A DNA stretch of 22,671 nt from Prevotella sp. UBA1378. Lineage in GTDB: Bacteria; Bacteroidota; Bacteroidia; Bacteroidales; Bacteroidaceae. Each line of letters starts with the position of its first letter. The stretch's first letter is position 1. Positions 13,408 through 21,932 of this stretch are shown in pieces. The notes under the pieces were generated by a model that worked only from the letters and a program-made list of their open reading frames with translations, was not told the DNA's origin and made no database searches. The position numbers and the translations under genes were made by a program. Where the stretch lies: contig DBRC01000005.1 of the NCBI GenBank assembly GCA_002305505.1, forward strand, positions 33,064 through 55,734, in the 5' to 3' direction.

Positions 13408-15465
13408 ATGAGTGAGCATAAGAATCCATTTTTAGAACCCTATAATACACCGCACGACACGGTGCCGTTCGACCGTATCCGCATGGAAGACTATGAAGAG
13501 GCTTTCATGGAAGGCATACGCAGGGAAAACGAACAGATAGAGAAAACGGTCAATAACCCGGAAAAGCCTACATTCGATAATACGATCATCAACAAAGAAG
13601 AAGACCGCGAAGGATACTACGACCTTCTGTCGCGCGTATCCGCCGTATTCTTCAACCTAATGAGTGCCGAAACCAACGACGAAATGGATGCACTGGCACA
13701 GAAGATGCAGCCGATACTGACAAAACATGCCAACGACATACGGCTGAACAAACAACTGTTCGAACGCATCAAGGCTGTACATCTGCACCACCGCAAACTG
13801 ACACCGGAAGAGAAAAGGCTGCTCGACGACTCGTACGACGGATTCGTACGCAGCGGTGCCCTGCTCGACGAGGCCGGGAAAGAGCGCCTGCGCCAACTGA
13901 CGGAGGAAGCATCAATGCTCAGCCTGCAGTTCTCGCAGAACCTGTTGAAGGAAAACAAAGCCTTTACCCTGCATATCACCGACGAGGCACAGCTCGACGG
14001 GCTGCCCGATACAGCGCGTGAAGCCGCAGCCTTGACAGCGAAGGAACAGGGAAAAGAAGGATGGGTGTTCACGCTCGACTATCCCAGTTATACCCCGTTC
14101 ATCACCTACTCTACCCAGCGCGAACTGCGCCGCCGGATGTATATGGCCCGTAATACGGAGTGCACGCACGACAACGCGGAGAACAACATGGACATCTGCA
14201 AGCGCCTCGTCAACCTGCGCCGCGAAATTGCACAACTGCTGGGTTACAAGACGTATGCCGACTATGTGCTGAAACACCGCATGGCAGGCAATGTGCGCAA
14301 CGTGTATAAACTGCTCGACGACCTCATCGACGCTTACAAGCCTGCAGCCGTGAAAGAAATGGAGGAGGTAAGCAAACTGGCACAGCGCATGGAAGGCAAA
14401 GATTTCGAGTTGCAACCATGGGACCAAAGCTTCTATTCGCACAAACTGCAGTTGAAAAAATTCAAGCTCGACTCGGAGATGTTGCGCCCTTACCTTGAAC
14501 TGTCCAAGGTTATCGACGGCGTGTTCGGACTGGCCAACCGCCTCTACGGCATCACCTTCAAGGAAAACAAAGAGATTCCCGTATACCACCCCGACGTGAA
14601 AGCATACGAGGTGCTCGACAAAGACGGTTCATATCTAGCCGTGTTCTATGCCGACTTCCATCCGCGCAAAGGCAAGCAGGGCGGAGCGTGGATGACCGAA
14701 TACCAAGGACAGTGGATCGACCGCAAGGGCAAGAACGTGCGGCCGCACGTCAGCGTCGTGATGAATCTTACCAAACCTACCGATGAAAAGCCGGCCTTGC
14801 TTACCCTGGGCGAGGTGGAAACCTTCCTCCACGAGTTCGGGCACTCCCTCCACGGTATGTTTGCCAATACCCGCTTCGAAAGCCTCAGCGGCACCAACGT
14901 GTGGTGGGACTTCGTGGAACTGCCGTCGCAGTTCATGGAAAACTATTCTGTCGAGAAAGAGTTCCTTCGTACCTTCGCCTCCCACTACCAAACAGGTGAA
15001 CCGCTGCCCGACGAACTAATCGGCCGCATCGTGAAGAGCCGCAACTTCATGGCAGCATCGGGCTGCCTGCGCCAAGTGAGCTTCGGATTGCTCGACATGG
15101 CATACTATACACGGAAAAAAGCGTTCGACGAAGACATCCCCGCATTCGAGAAACGTGCATGGCAGAAAGCCGTCATCACAAAACAACTGCCCGACACATG
15201 CATGACGGTACAGTTCTCGCACATCATGGCCGGCGGATATTCAGCGGGCTATTATAGCTACAAATGGGCCGAAGTGCTGGATGCCGATGCCTTCAGCGTA
15301 TTCAAGAAGCACGGTATCTTCGACCGGAAGACAGCCCAGAGCTTCCGCGACAACATCCTGAGCAAAGGAGGGACCGAACACCCGATGACGCTCTACAAGC
15401 GGTTCCGCGGCAGCGAGCCGGGCATCGACGCCCTGCTGAAGCGCAACGGGATAAAAAGAAGATAA
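13408..15465 (+). CDS. dcp: M3-family zinc metallopeptidase, Dcp/oligopeptidase type
   Basis: The 685-residue product is a full-length M3A peptidase, the group of peptidyl-dipeptidase Dcp, oligopeptidase A and neurolysin. The zinc site is HEFGH at 475-479 with the third ligand Glu504 in DFVELPSQF, the same spacing as in mammalian relatives. The conserved substrate-side stretch is MAGGYSAGYYSYKWAEVLDADAF near 608-630 (two parts), with the Gly-rich loop and Tyr residues of the family. No signal peptide is present, so it should be cytoplasmic and degrade short peptides. The start follows the -7 element at 13378. Dcp versus oligopeptidase A cannot be settled without a tree, though the length favours Dcp. 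The dCMP deaminase gene starts 24 bases later. Confidence 0.93.
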   Translation: MSEHKNPFLEPYNTPHDTVPFDRIRMEDYEEAFMEGIRRENEQIEKTVNNPEKPTFDNTIINKEEDREGYYDLLSRVSAVFFNLMSAETNDEMDALAQKMQPILTKHANDIRLNKQLFERIKAVHLHHRKLTPEEKRLLDDSYDGFVRSGALLDEAGKERLRQLTEEASMLSLQFSQNLLKENKAFTLHITDEAQLDGLPDTAREAAALTAKEQGKEGWVFTLDYPSYTPFITYSTQRELRRRMYMARNTECTHDNAENNMDICKRLVNLRREIAQLLGYKTYADYVLKHRMAGNVRNVYKLLDDLIDAYKPAAVKEMEEVSKLAQRMEGKDFELQPWDQSFYSHKLQLKKFKLDSEMLRPYLELSKVIDGVFGLANRLYGITFKENKEIPVYHPDVKAYEVLDKDGSYLAVFYADFHPRKGKQGGAWMTEYQGQWIDRKGKNVRPHVSVVMNLTKPTDEKPALLTLGEVETFLHEFGHSLHGMFANTRFESLSGTNVWWDFVELPSQFMENYSVEKEFLRTFASHYQTGEPLPDELIGRIVKSRNFMAASGCLRQVSFGLLDMAYYTRKKAFDEDIPAFEKRAWQKAVITKQLPDTCMTVQFSHIMAGGYSAGYYSYKWAEVLDADAFSVFKKHGIFDRKTAQSFRDNILSKGGTEHPMTLYKRFRGSEPGIDALLKRNGIKRR

Positions 15466-15489
15466 AACAAGGAAAGAGAATACAGGGAT

Positions 15490-15933
15490 ATGAATCAGGA
15501 GGAGAAACAAAGGAAATTAGACTTACGCTACTTGCGGATGGCCAAGATATGGGCCGAAAATTCATACTGCCGGCGGCGGCAAGTGGGAGCCTTGGTGGTT
15601 AAGAACAAGATGATTATAAGCGACGGGTATAACGGGACACCAAGCGGATTCGAAAACGTATGTGAAGACGACAACAACTTGACGCTGCCCTATGTGCTGC
15701 ACGCTGAGGCCAATGCCATCACCAAACTGGCACGCAGCTCGAACAACAGCGACGGCGCCACGCTTTACGTCACGGCCTCCCCCTGCATCGAGTGCTCAAA
15801 GCTCATCATACAGGCCGGCATCAAGCGCGTGGTCTACGGAGAGAAATACCGCTTGGAGGACGGGGTGAACCTGCTCAACAAAGCCAATATAGAAGTGATA
15901 TACCTAAATCCAGATGAAGATGAACCAAAATAA
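15490..15933 (+). CDS. deoxycytidylate (dCMP) deaminase family protein
   Basis: The 147-residue product belongs to the zinc-dependent cytidine/deoxycytidylate deaminase family and most resembles dCMP deaminase, which makes dUMP for thymidylate synthesis. Zinc ligands and catalytic acid are in HAEAN (His71, Glu73) and PCIEC (Cys99, Cys102). SDGYNGTPSGFENVCED (44-60) is the dCMP-deaminase-type loop, which in this form distinguishes it from cytidine deaminases. It is cytoplasmic. A GGAGG-like stretch lies within its first codons. Its last 20 bases overlap the S41 protease reading frame, so the two genes are probably coupled. A ComE-type protein of the same family is the alternative name. Confidence 0.9.
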   Translation: MNQEEKQRKLDLRYLRMAKIWAENSYCRRRQVGALVVKNKMIISDGYNGTPSGFENVCEDDNNLTLPYVLHAEANAITKLARSSNNSDGATLYVTASPCIECSKLIIQAGIKRVVYGEKYRLEDGVNLLNKANIEVIYLNPDEDEPK

Positions 15934-17605
15934 GAACAATCGCTTTATGCCCCTGATGATGGCGCTGTGCGTCGTTATCGGTATACTGATCGGAACTTTC
16001 TATGCAAATCATTTTTCAGGGAACCGGCTGAGCATCATCAATACCAGCAGCAACAAGCTGAACAACCTGATGCACATCATCGACGACCAATACGTGGATA
16101 CCGTGAACATCAACACCCTCGTAGAGAAAGCCATGCCGCAGATACTCGCGGAATTAGACCCACATTCTGTCTATATCAGCGCTAAGGACGTGCAGACTGC
16201 CAACGACGACTTGAAAGGCTCTTTCTCGGGCGTAGGTATCGAGTTCACCATCCGTCAAGATACGATTCATGTGCAGAATGTCATCAAGAACGGCCCTGCG
16301 GAGCGTGCCGGCGTCATTGCCGGCGACAAAATCGTCAGCGTCGACGACCAACCCTTTGTCGGGAAAATTGTTACCACAGAGGAGGCGATGCACCGCCTGA
16401 AAGGCCCGAAAGACACGAAAGTGAAACTGGGCGTGATACGCTACAAGGAAAAGAAGGTGCGCACCTTTACCGTCACCCGCGGCGAAATCCCGACAAAAAG
16501 CATCACCTCCACTTATATGCTCGACGGAGAAACCGGTTATATCAAGATAAAGAATTTCGGCCAGCATACCTATACCGAGTTATTGATTGCCTTGGCCAGG
16601 CTGTCGCAGGAAAACTTCAATAACCTCGTCATCGACCTGCGCGGCAATACCGGCGGCTACCTCGCCTCGGCCATACAGATAGCCAACGAGTTCCTGCCCA
16701 AGAACCGCCTGATTGTATACACGCAAGGGCGCAAGTCGCCGCGCCAGGAATATCGCAGCGATGGCCGCGGCAGCTACCAGCAGATACCATTGATAATACT
16801 GATCGACGAAGGCTCGGCCTCGGCATCCGAGATATTAGCCGGTGCCGTGCAGGACAACGACCGCGGTACAATCATCGGCCGCCGCTCGTTCGGCAAAGGC
16901 CTCGTGCAGCAACCGATAGCCTTCAACGACGGTTCCATGGTCAGGCTGACTATCGCCCGCTACTACAGTCCATCGGGACGCTGCATACAGAAGCCTTACA
17001 CATCAGGAGCCGATAAGAATTACGAGGAAGACCTCATTTCCCGTTACCAGCATGGCGAGTACTTCTCGCAGGACAGCATCAAGCACACGGGGCCGGCCTA
17101 CCATACGCACATCGGCCGTACGGTATATGGCGGCGGCGGCATTACGCCCGACATCTTCATACCCGAAGACACGCTGGGCATCACCTCTTATTATAAAGAG
17201 GCCAGCATGACAGGCCTGATACTGCAATTTGCCTTCACATATACAGACGACAACCGCATCAAGCTGAACAATTTCAAGGAGATGATGGAACTGAGCGACT
17301 ACCTCGTGAAGCAAAACACGGTGGAGAAGTTTGCCGCTTATGCCGAAAAGAACGGCCTGCACCGGCGTAACCTGATGATAAAAAAATCGCACAGCCTATT
17401 GCAACGCTACATTAACAGCCGTATCATCTACAACATATTCGACGAAGGTGCATGGACGGAATACCTGAACATGGACGACCCGGCGGTCAATGCGGCATTA
17501 GAGGTATTCCGCAACAAAGCGGCATTCCCCCGGAAAGAGGGCGCGGCCAAGGATGCCGACAAGGGCAAGAATACGGGAAAGGCACAGCCTGCAGCCGGTA
17601 AATAG
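15914..17605 (+). CDS. S41-family C-terminal processing protease
   Basis: This 563-residue protein is a Ctp/Prc-type serine protease. An N-terminal signal anchor (about 12-31) exports it to the periplasmic side. A PDZ domain runs from about 104 to 190 (FSGVGIEFTIR, GPAERAGVIAGDKIVSVD). The S41 core has LVIDLRGNTGGYL (238-250), then DEGSASASEILAGA (298-311) with catalytic Ser303 and GRRSFGKGLVQQP with Lys328, the Ser-Lys pair spaced 25 residues as in Prc. The C-terminus from about 430 is helical and ends in a Lys/Ala-rich tail. It would trim or degrade envelope proteins; substrates are not shown. ATG 15914 overlaps the deaminase gene; ATG 15920 is equally possible. Confidence 0.93.
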   Translation: MKMNQNKNNRFMPLMMALCVVIGILIGTFYANHFSGNRLSIINTSSNKLNNLMHIIDDQYVDTVNINTLVEKAMPQILAELDPHSVYISAKDVQTANDDLKGSFSGVGIEFTIRQDTIHVQNVIKNGPAERAGVIAGDKIVSVDDQPFVGKIVTTEEAMHRLKGPKDTKVKLGVIRYKEKKVRTFTVTRGEIPTKSITSTYMLDGETGYIKIKNFGQHTYTELLIALARLSQENFNNLVIDLRGNTGGYLASAIQIANEFLPKNRLIVYTQGRKSPRQEYRSDGRGSYQQIPLIILIDEGSASASEILAGAVQDNDRGTIIGRRSFGKGLVQQPIAFNDGSMVRLTIARYYSPSGRCIQKPYTSGADKNYEEDLISRYQHGEYFSQDSIKHTGPAYHTHIGRTVYGGGGITPDIFIPEDTLGITSYYKEASMTGLILQFAFTYTDDNRIKLNNFKEMMELSDYLVKQNTVEKFAAYAEKNGLHRRNLMIKKSHSLLQRYINSRIIYNIFDEGAWTEYLNMDDPAVNAALEVFRNKAAFPRKEGAAKDADKGKNTGKAQPAAGK

Positions 17606-17633
17606 CCTGGAGGCACAACGGCAAATACACACC

Positions 17634-18170
17634 ATGGGCAGCAAGCAAGCACTAAGAGCACGTATCCGCAAGAGCCAGCCCCGCTGGACACAGCAGGAAT
17701 ACGCAGCGGAATCGGAGCGCATCGTGGAAAAACTGAAACAGCACCCGCGCCTCGCTGCCGCCCGCACCCTCCTGCTCTACTATCCGCTACCCGACGAGGT
17801 GGATACCCGGACGCTCATCGACGAGCTGGCCGCGGCAGGGAAGCAAGTGCTGCTGCCTAAAGTCATCGACGGTAATCAGATGGAAATGCGCCGGTATACA
17901 GGTTCCGGCGACCTGCATACCGGCGCATTCGGCATCATGGAACCGGCCGGGACGCCTTTCGCACACTATGCGCAAATCGACTTGGCCGTTGTACCGGGTA
18001 TGGCTTTCGATGCGGCCGGCCACCGCCTGGGCAGGGGGAAAGGATATTACGACCGTTTTCTCAGCCAACTGCCCCATACATACAAAATAGGCATCTGCTT
18101 TCCATACCGCCTGCTCGACAACATCCCGGCCGACCAGCACGACATCCCGATGGACGAAGTCGTCAGTTGA
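17634..18170 (+). CDS. 5-formyltetrahydrofolate cyclo-ligase
   Basis: From ATG 17634 the product is 178 residues, a normal length. The enzyme converts 5-formyl-THF to 5,10-methenyl-THF using ATP, returning a storage folate to the one-carbon pool. The hallmark GRGKGYYDRF is at 133-142, preceded by LAVVPGMAFDAAGHRL (117-132); YYPLPDEVDTRTL (49-61) and QVLLPKV (71-77) are also family features. A longer reading from 17553 would overlap the protease gene by 53 bases and adds no conserved sequence. A GGAGG occurs at 17609-17613, rather far from the ATG. The last 8 bases overlap the end of the minus-strand DUF721 gene. Confidence 0.92.
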   Translation: MGSKQALRARIRKSQPRWTQQEYAAESERIVEKLKQHPRLAAARTLLLYYPLPDEVDTRTLIDELAAAGKQVLLPKVIDGNQMEMRRYTGSGDLHTGAFGIMEPAGTPFAHYAQIDLAVVPGMAFDAAGHRLGRGKGYYDRFLSQLPHTYKIGICFPYRLLDNIPADQHDIPMDEVVS

Positions 18171-18453
18171 ACCGGATGTCGGCTATCACCTGTGCGCCGA
18201 CAGCAGCGTTCAGCCGATTGACAAACTCCTGCCGCCTCATGCTTAAATCAGCACGCAGGGCCGGGCTCGACAAGTGCACATAGAGCGTTTGGTTACTGAT
18301 ATACACATTCAGCGTATACCGCTGAACCTGCAGCCCGGCGACTGCCGGCCATGCTTCTATCAGCCGTTTCTGCAGCAACGGCGTCTCCAGGCCCTGCACG
18401 CGCAGATTGCGCAGTATCAGGTCTTTCACCGACAGTACATCGCGCTTAAACAT
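18163..18453 (-). CDS. DUF721 / DciA-like protein
   Basis: The 96-residue protein matches the DUF721 family: an N-terminal helical part (GLETPLLQKRLIEAWPAVAG, 21-40) with the conserved Trp and a β-α domain (LYVHLSSPALRADLSMRR) ending in IADIRFN. The family includes DciA, a replicative helicase loader or operator in bacteria lacking DnaC; whether this short Bacteroidota form does the same is inference. Position beside recF supports a replication or repair link. Its ATG overlaps the recF stop by 8 bases, so it is probably coupled to recF. Confidence 0.85.
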   Translation of the reverse strand: MFKRDVLSVKDLILRNLRVQGLETPLLQKRLIEAWPAVAGLQVQRYTLNVYISNQTLYVHLSSPALRADLSMRRQEFVNRLNAAVGAQVIADIRFN

Positions 18454-19558
18454 CTTTTTCTGTCACCTCCCCGTCTTCCACGTGAAAAATCTTATAATCA
18501 TAGGAACAGCTCCCCAGTATCTTGTCGAGGTGTTCACGGTTGGTATCCGTGATGAATATCTGGCCGAAGCCATCGCCCGACACCAGCCGCACTATCTGTT
18601 CCACGCGGCCGGCATCCAGCTTGTCGAAGATATCGTCGAGCAACAGCAGGGGCGTTGTCTTCGAGCAGGTGCGCTTCAGGAAGTCGAACTGTGCCAGCTT
18701 CAAGGCCACGACGAACGTCTTGTTCTGCCCCTGACTTCCCTCCCGCTTCATCTGGTGCCCGCCCAGCGTAAAGTCGAGGTCGTCGCGGTGCACCCCATGC
18801 AGCGAGTAGCCCACGGCCCTGTCCTTCTGCCGGTCGCGCTGAATCACATCCAGCAGTGGTCCCCGCTGGCAGTGCGAGGTATACGTCAGCCCCACAGTCT
18901 CTTTATTCGATGAAATATCTTGATAATAGCGCTGGAAGACGGGTTCCAGTTCCCTTACGAACGCGTCGCGCCTCCTGTAAATCAGCTCGCCCTGCTCGGC
19001 CATCTGCTCTTCCCATATCCTCAGCACCTCGCCGTCGGGCTCATCCTCCATCTTCAGCATCGAGTTGCGCTGCATCAGCGCCTTGTTATACCGCGCCAAG
19101 GCATCGATATACGCAGGGTCGTACTGAGAGATGACCATGTCCACCAGCCGGCGGCGCTCCTCGCTGCCTCCTTCTATCAACAACGTGTCAGAAGGGGAGA
19201 CCACAACCAGCGGTATCAGTCCGATATGCTCCGACAGCCGTTTGTATTCTTTCTTATCGCGCTTAAAATGCTTCTTCGTCCCGCGTTTCATCCCGCAATA
19301 CACGTGCAGCGGCGCACCGCCTGCATCGCCGTCAGCATATTCGCCCTCCAGCACAAAAAACTCCTCGCCGTGGCGTATTACCTGTGAGTCGACGGGATTC
19401 TGCGCGCTCCGGCAGAACGACAGGTAATAAACGGCATCCAGCACATTGGTCTTGCCCACCCCATTCCTTCCGATGAAGCAATTCATCTTGGGCGACAAGC
19501 CGAGTGTTGCCTCCTTGATGTTCTTATAATTAATAATCGATATTTTTTGCAGAATCAT
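18446..19558 (-). CDS. recF: DNA replication and repair protein RecF
   Basis: The 370-residue protein is an SMC-like ABC ATPase that helps load RecA onto gapped single-stranded DNA. Walker A is GRNGVGKT (30-37), preceded by the family start MILQKISIINYKNI. The ABC signature region is SQGQNKT in the segment after HGVHRDDLDF, and Walker B is LLLLDDIFDKLD (304-315). QIFITDTNREHL follows as the D-loop/switch end. Length is typical. It has a -7 element at 19584-19591 and is read with the DUF721 gene. It is transcribed divergently from the TPR-ribH genes. Confidence 0.95.
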   Translation of the reverse strand: MILQKISIINYKNIKEATLGLSPKMNCFIGRNGVGKTNVLDAVYYLSFCRSAQNPVDSQVIRHGEEFFVLEGEYADGDAGGAPLHVYCGMKRGTKKHFKRDKKEYKRLSEHIGLIPLVVVSPSDTLLIEGGSEERRRLVDMVISQYDPAYIDALARYNKALMQRNSMLKMEDEPDGEVLRIWEEQMAEQGELIYRRRDAFVRELEPVFQRYYQDISSNKETVGLTYTSHCQRGPLLDVIQRDRQKDRAVGYSLHGVHRDDLDFTLGGHQMKREGSQGQNKTFVVALKLAQFDFLKRTCSKTTPLLLLDDIFDKLDAGRVEQIVRLVSGDGFGQIFITDTNREHLDKILGSCSYDYKIFHVEDGEVTEKDV

Positions 19559-19583
19559 CTATCTCCCCGTTGCGATTTTAGTG

Positions 19584-19591
19584 CAAAGTTA
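19584..19591 (-). promoter_or_regulatory. -7 element for recF
   Basis: On the minus strand TAACTTTG matches TAnnTTTG and lies 25 bases before the recF ATG. A TTTC about 21 bases upstream is the only -33 candidate. Confidence 0.5.
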
Positions 19592-19631
19592 CGCCTTTTA
19601 TCAATGAAAAACGAAAAAAGTCGATAATAAA

Positions 19632-19663
19632 TTTCACTATCTGCAATAAATTTGGTAATTTTG
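19632..19663 (+). promoter_or_regulatory. promoter for the TPR-ribH genes
   Basis: TAATTTTG at 19656-19663 matches TAnnTTTG. TTTC at 19632-19635, 20 bases upstream, is a one-mismatch -33 element. ATG 19703 is 39 bases downstream. Confidence 0.55.
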
Positions 19664-19702
19664 CCACGCAATAAAATCAGCAAATAATAAAAACCACAAA
19701 TA

Positions 19703-20362
19703 ATGGCTAATAAGAAAGAACAAAACGCTGCCCCGACAATGGAAGAGCAGTTGAACAAATCAGAAGCTTTCTTCTTGAAATACAAGAAAGCAATCATCTA
19801 TGGCGTCATCGCTCTTATCGTTATCGTCGCAGGCTGCATCCTCTACGACAACTACGTTTCCGGACCGCGCGAGCAGAAAGCAAGCACAGAGCTGGCTAAA
19901 TCGCAGGAGCTTTTCAATCAGGAACAGTTCGACAAGGCTCTTCCCGGCTTCCAGAAGGTGGCCAGCGACTACAGCAGCACCGATGCCGGCAACCTGGCAC
20001 AGCTCTACACCGGCCTGTGCTATGCCCAGATGGGCAAATGGGCCGAGGCAGTAAAAGCCCTCGAAGGGTTCAGCGGGAAAGGCGACCAGATTATCAGTCC
20101 TGCGGCTGAAGGTGCGCTGGGCAACGCATACGCCCACATGAACCAGCTCGACAAAGCGGTAACCCACTTGAAGAAAGCTGCCGAGAAGGCCGACAATAAC
20201 AGCCTGTCGCCCACCTTCCTCATACAGGCAGGCGAGATTCTTGAAAGCCAGGGAAAGAAAGACGAGGCACTGAAACTGTACCAGCAGGTGAAGGATAAAT
20301 ACTTCAACTCGATGCAGTATCAGACCATCGACGCTTACATCGAACGCGCATCCGTCAAATAA
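19703..20362 (+). CDS. membrane-anchored tetratricopeptide-repeat protein
   Basis: The 219-residue product has a charged N-terminus, one transmembrane helix (about 29-48) and a C-terminal helical repeat domain. TPR-like pairs are visible at LFNQEQFDKALPGFQKVASDY, LGNAYAHMNQLDKAVTHLKKA and ILESQGKKDEALKLYQQV. The topology resembles YfgM-type proteins, with the repeats outside the cytoplasm, where they would bind proteins; no partner is shown. The start follows the promoter at 19632. Its stop TAA shares a base with the ribH ATG, so translation of the two is coupled, although no functional link is obvious. Confidence 0.85.
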   Translation: MANKKEQNAAPTMEEQLNKSEAFFLKYKKAIIYGVIALIVIVAGCILYDNYVSGPREQKASTELAKSQELFNQEQFDKALPGFQKVASDYSSTDAGNLAQLYTGLCYAQMGKWAEAVKALEGFSGKGDQIISPAAEGALGNAYAHMNQLDKAVTHLKKAAEKADNNSLSPTFLIQAGEILESQGKKDEALKLYQQVKDKYFNSMQYQTIDAYIERASVK

Positions 20363-20838
20363 TGGCAACAGCACTCCATAACCTGTCGGACTACGACTTC
20401 TCGAAAGTCCCCGATGCCAGCAACATGTGCTTCGGCATCGTGGTATCAGAGTGGAATCCCGAAATCACGGGCGCCCTGCTCGAAGGGGCAGTAAAGACCC
20501 TCGAGAAGCACGGGGCTATCCCCGAGAACATCCACGTGAAGACGGTGCCGGGGTCATTCGAACTGGTTTACGGTGCCCACCACATGTCGCTCAACGACGG
20601 TTACGACGCCGTGATTGTCTTAGGCTGCGTCATCCGCGGGGAGACCCCTCATTTCGACTATATCTGCCAAGGAGTGACGGCAGGCATCTCGCGCCTTAAC
20701 GCCACCGGCAACATCCCCATCATCTACGGGCTGCTGACCACCGAAAACCTTGAACAGGCACAGGAGCGCAGCGGAGGCCGCTTAGGCAACAAGGGCGACG
20801 AATGCGCCATCGACGCAATAAAAATGGCTAAGTTCTAA
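20362..20838 (+). CDS. ribH: 6,7-dimethyl-8-ribityllumazine synthase
   Basis: The 158-residue enzyme condenses 5-amino-6-ribitylaminouracil with 3,4-dihydroxy-2-butanone 4-phosphate, the penultimate riboflavin step. Family motifs: SEWNPEITGALLEGA (29-43) with the aromatic residue that stacks on the substrate, PGSFELVYGA (63-72), GCVIRGETPHFDYI (88-101) with the phosphate-binding residues and catalytic His, and GLLTTENLEQAQERSGG (123-139). Length is typical for an icosahedral-type or pentameric lumazine synthase. The TAATG overlap with the TPR gene sets the start. A terminator follows 22 bases after the stop. No FMN-riboswitch-like leader is seen. Confidence 0.96.
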   Translation: MATALHNLSDYDFSKVPDASNMCFGIVVSEWNPEITGALLEGAVKTLEKHGAIPENIHVKTVPGSFELVYGAHHMSLNDGYDAVIVLGCVIRGETPHFDYICQGVTAGISRLNATGNIPIIYGLLTTENLEQAQERSGGRLGNKGDECAIDAIKMAKF

Positions 20839-20860
20839 TAACTTCAGGATTATAAATGCC

Positions 20861-20894
20861 AAGGCGGGTTCTTTCATCAGGGACCCGCCTTTTT
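20861..20894 (+). terminator. intrinsic terminator after ribH
   Basis: AAGGCGGGTTC pairs with GGACCCGCCTT (11 pairs, one G-T) around a 9-base loop, followed by a run of T. It is the only strong intrinsic terminator in the window. Confidence 0.9.
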
Positions 20895-20919
20895 AGCACA
20901 ACAAATAAAGGGGAGGGAA

Positions 20920-21420
20920 ATGAAAGATTTCGCAGCCATCGATTTTGAAACAGCCAACAGCAGCAAAGCCAGCGTGTGCAGCGTGGGGGTGGTGATTGTA
21001 GAAGACGGCGCCGTTGCCGACCGCTTTTACAGCCTCATCCGCCCCATACCCAATTATTACAGCTACCGGAACACACAGGTGCATGGCCTCGTGTTCGACG
21101 ATACGGCCGACGCCCTGCCCTTTCCCGAGGTATGGGCTTCCATCGCCCCGAAGATATGCCACCTGCCGCTCGTGGCCCACAACAAGGCCTTCGACGAATC
21201 GTGCCTGAAGGCCGTATTCCAAGTCTACGGCATGGAATACCCCGACTATCCCTTCCTCTGCACGCTTGTAGCCGCGCGCCGCAAATACCGCAAACCGGCC
21301 CAAGTACCCAACCACCAGCTGCATACCATCGCCGCCCTTTGCGGCTACGACCTCAGCCGCCACCACCATGCCCTTGCCGATGCCGAGGCCTGTGCAGCCA
21401 TCGCCCTCAAGCTACTATAA
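20920..21420 (+). CDS. DEDDh 3'-5' exonuclease (DNA polymerase III epsilon-like)
   Basis: The 166-residue protein is a single exonuclease domain of the DnaQ/RNase T group. Metal ligands are Asp8 and Glu10 in IDFETAN, Asp92 in AHNKAFD, and Asp154 with catalytic His149 in HHALADAEA. HGL at 55-57 fits the family's H-G-I motif. It lacks the C-terminal polymerase-binding part of DnaQ, so it is more likely a stand-alone repair or processing nuclease than the replicative proofreading subunit. It starts 25 bases after the ribH terminator. A distinct promoter is not clear (A+T-rich leader, GGGGAGGG about 5-12 bases before the ATG gives an unusually good Shine-Dalgarno match). Confidence 0.88.
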   Translation: MKDFAAIDFETANSSKASVCSVGVVIVEDGAVADRFYSLIRPIPNYYSYRNTQVHGLVFDDTADALPFPEVWASIAPKICHLPLVAHNKAFDESCLKAVFQVYGMEYPDYPFLCTLVAARRKYRKPAQVPNHQLHTIAALCGYDLSRHHHALADAEACAAIALKLL

Positions 21421-21454
21421 GCGTTTCAAACTCGTCATTTTAACACAACCGGTG

Positions 21455-21484
21455 CTTGTGTTTACCGAAAAAGCAGTACCTTTG
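21455..21484 (+). promoter_or_regulatory. promoter for lrgAB
   Basis: CTTG at 21455-21458, 18 bases, then TACCTTTG at 21477-21484, matching TAnnTTTG. It excludes the in-frame TTG at 21456 as a start and supports ATG 21525. Confidence 0.6.
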
Positions 21485-21524
21485 CAGGCGTATTCACGAT
21501 AACAATGATAACAACCGCTTTTTT

Positions 21525-21932
21525 ATGGTACGACAATGTTTCATCCTCTTCGGGTGCCTGGCAATCGGCGAACTGATTGTCTGGACAACGGGAATCAAGC
21601 TGCCATCGAGCATCATCGGCATGCTCCTGCTTACGGCCTTGCTGCATTTCAAAGTAATCAAACTGGAATGGGTGCGCGGCATGACCGACTTTCTTATCGC
21701 TAACCTCGGATTCTTTTTCGTCCCCGCCGGCGTAGCCTTGATGCTTTATTTCGATGTCATCCGGGCAGAAATCATCCCCATCGGCTTGGCTACGGTCATC
21801 TCTACAGCCTTAGTGCTGGTGGTTACGGGGCAGACACATCAGATAGTGAGCAAGGGCGAGAAGAAAATAACAGACAAGCTGAAGCACCATTACCACAAAG
21901 AGGAGGAAGCGGCCGATGGAAATGCTCTCTAA
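21525..21932 (+). CDS. lrgA: LrgA/CidA-family holin-like membrane protein
   Basis: From ATG 21525 the product is 135 residues with four hydrophobic segments (about 4-21, 28-42, 57-76 and 83-101) and a charged C-terminal tail (KGEKKITDKLKHHYHKEEE). The family signatures are LPSSIIGMLLL (26-36) and FLIANLGFFFVPAGVALM (56-73). Members are holin-like or small-molecule transport partners of LrgB; in plants and some bacteria the pair transports glycolate or pyruvate, so lysis control should not be assumed. The gene overlaps lrgB by 17 bases. Confidence 0.88.
   Translation: MVRQCFILFGCLAIGELIVWTTGIKLPSSIIGMLLLTALLHFKVIKLEWVRGMTDFLIANLGFFFVPAGVALMLYFDVIRAEIIPIGLATVISTALVLVVTGQTHQIVSKGEKKITDKLKHHYHKEEEAADGNAL

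Noticed and set aside
13912..14589. 225-residue open frame antisense to the M3 peptidase gene
   Set aside because: It lies wholly inside a clearly functional gene in a mirrored frame, with low-complexity His/Val/Phe-rich sequence and no family motifs.
20839..20919. FMN riboswitch or other regulatory RNA linked to ribH
   Set aside because: The downstream spacer is explained by a simple terminator, and the sequence upstream of ribH is coding.
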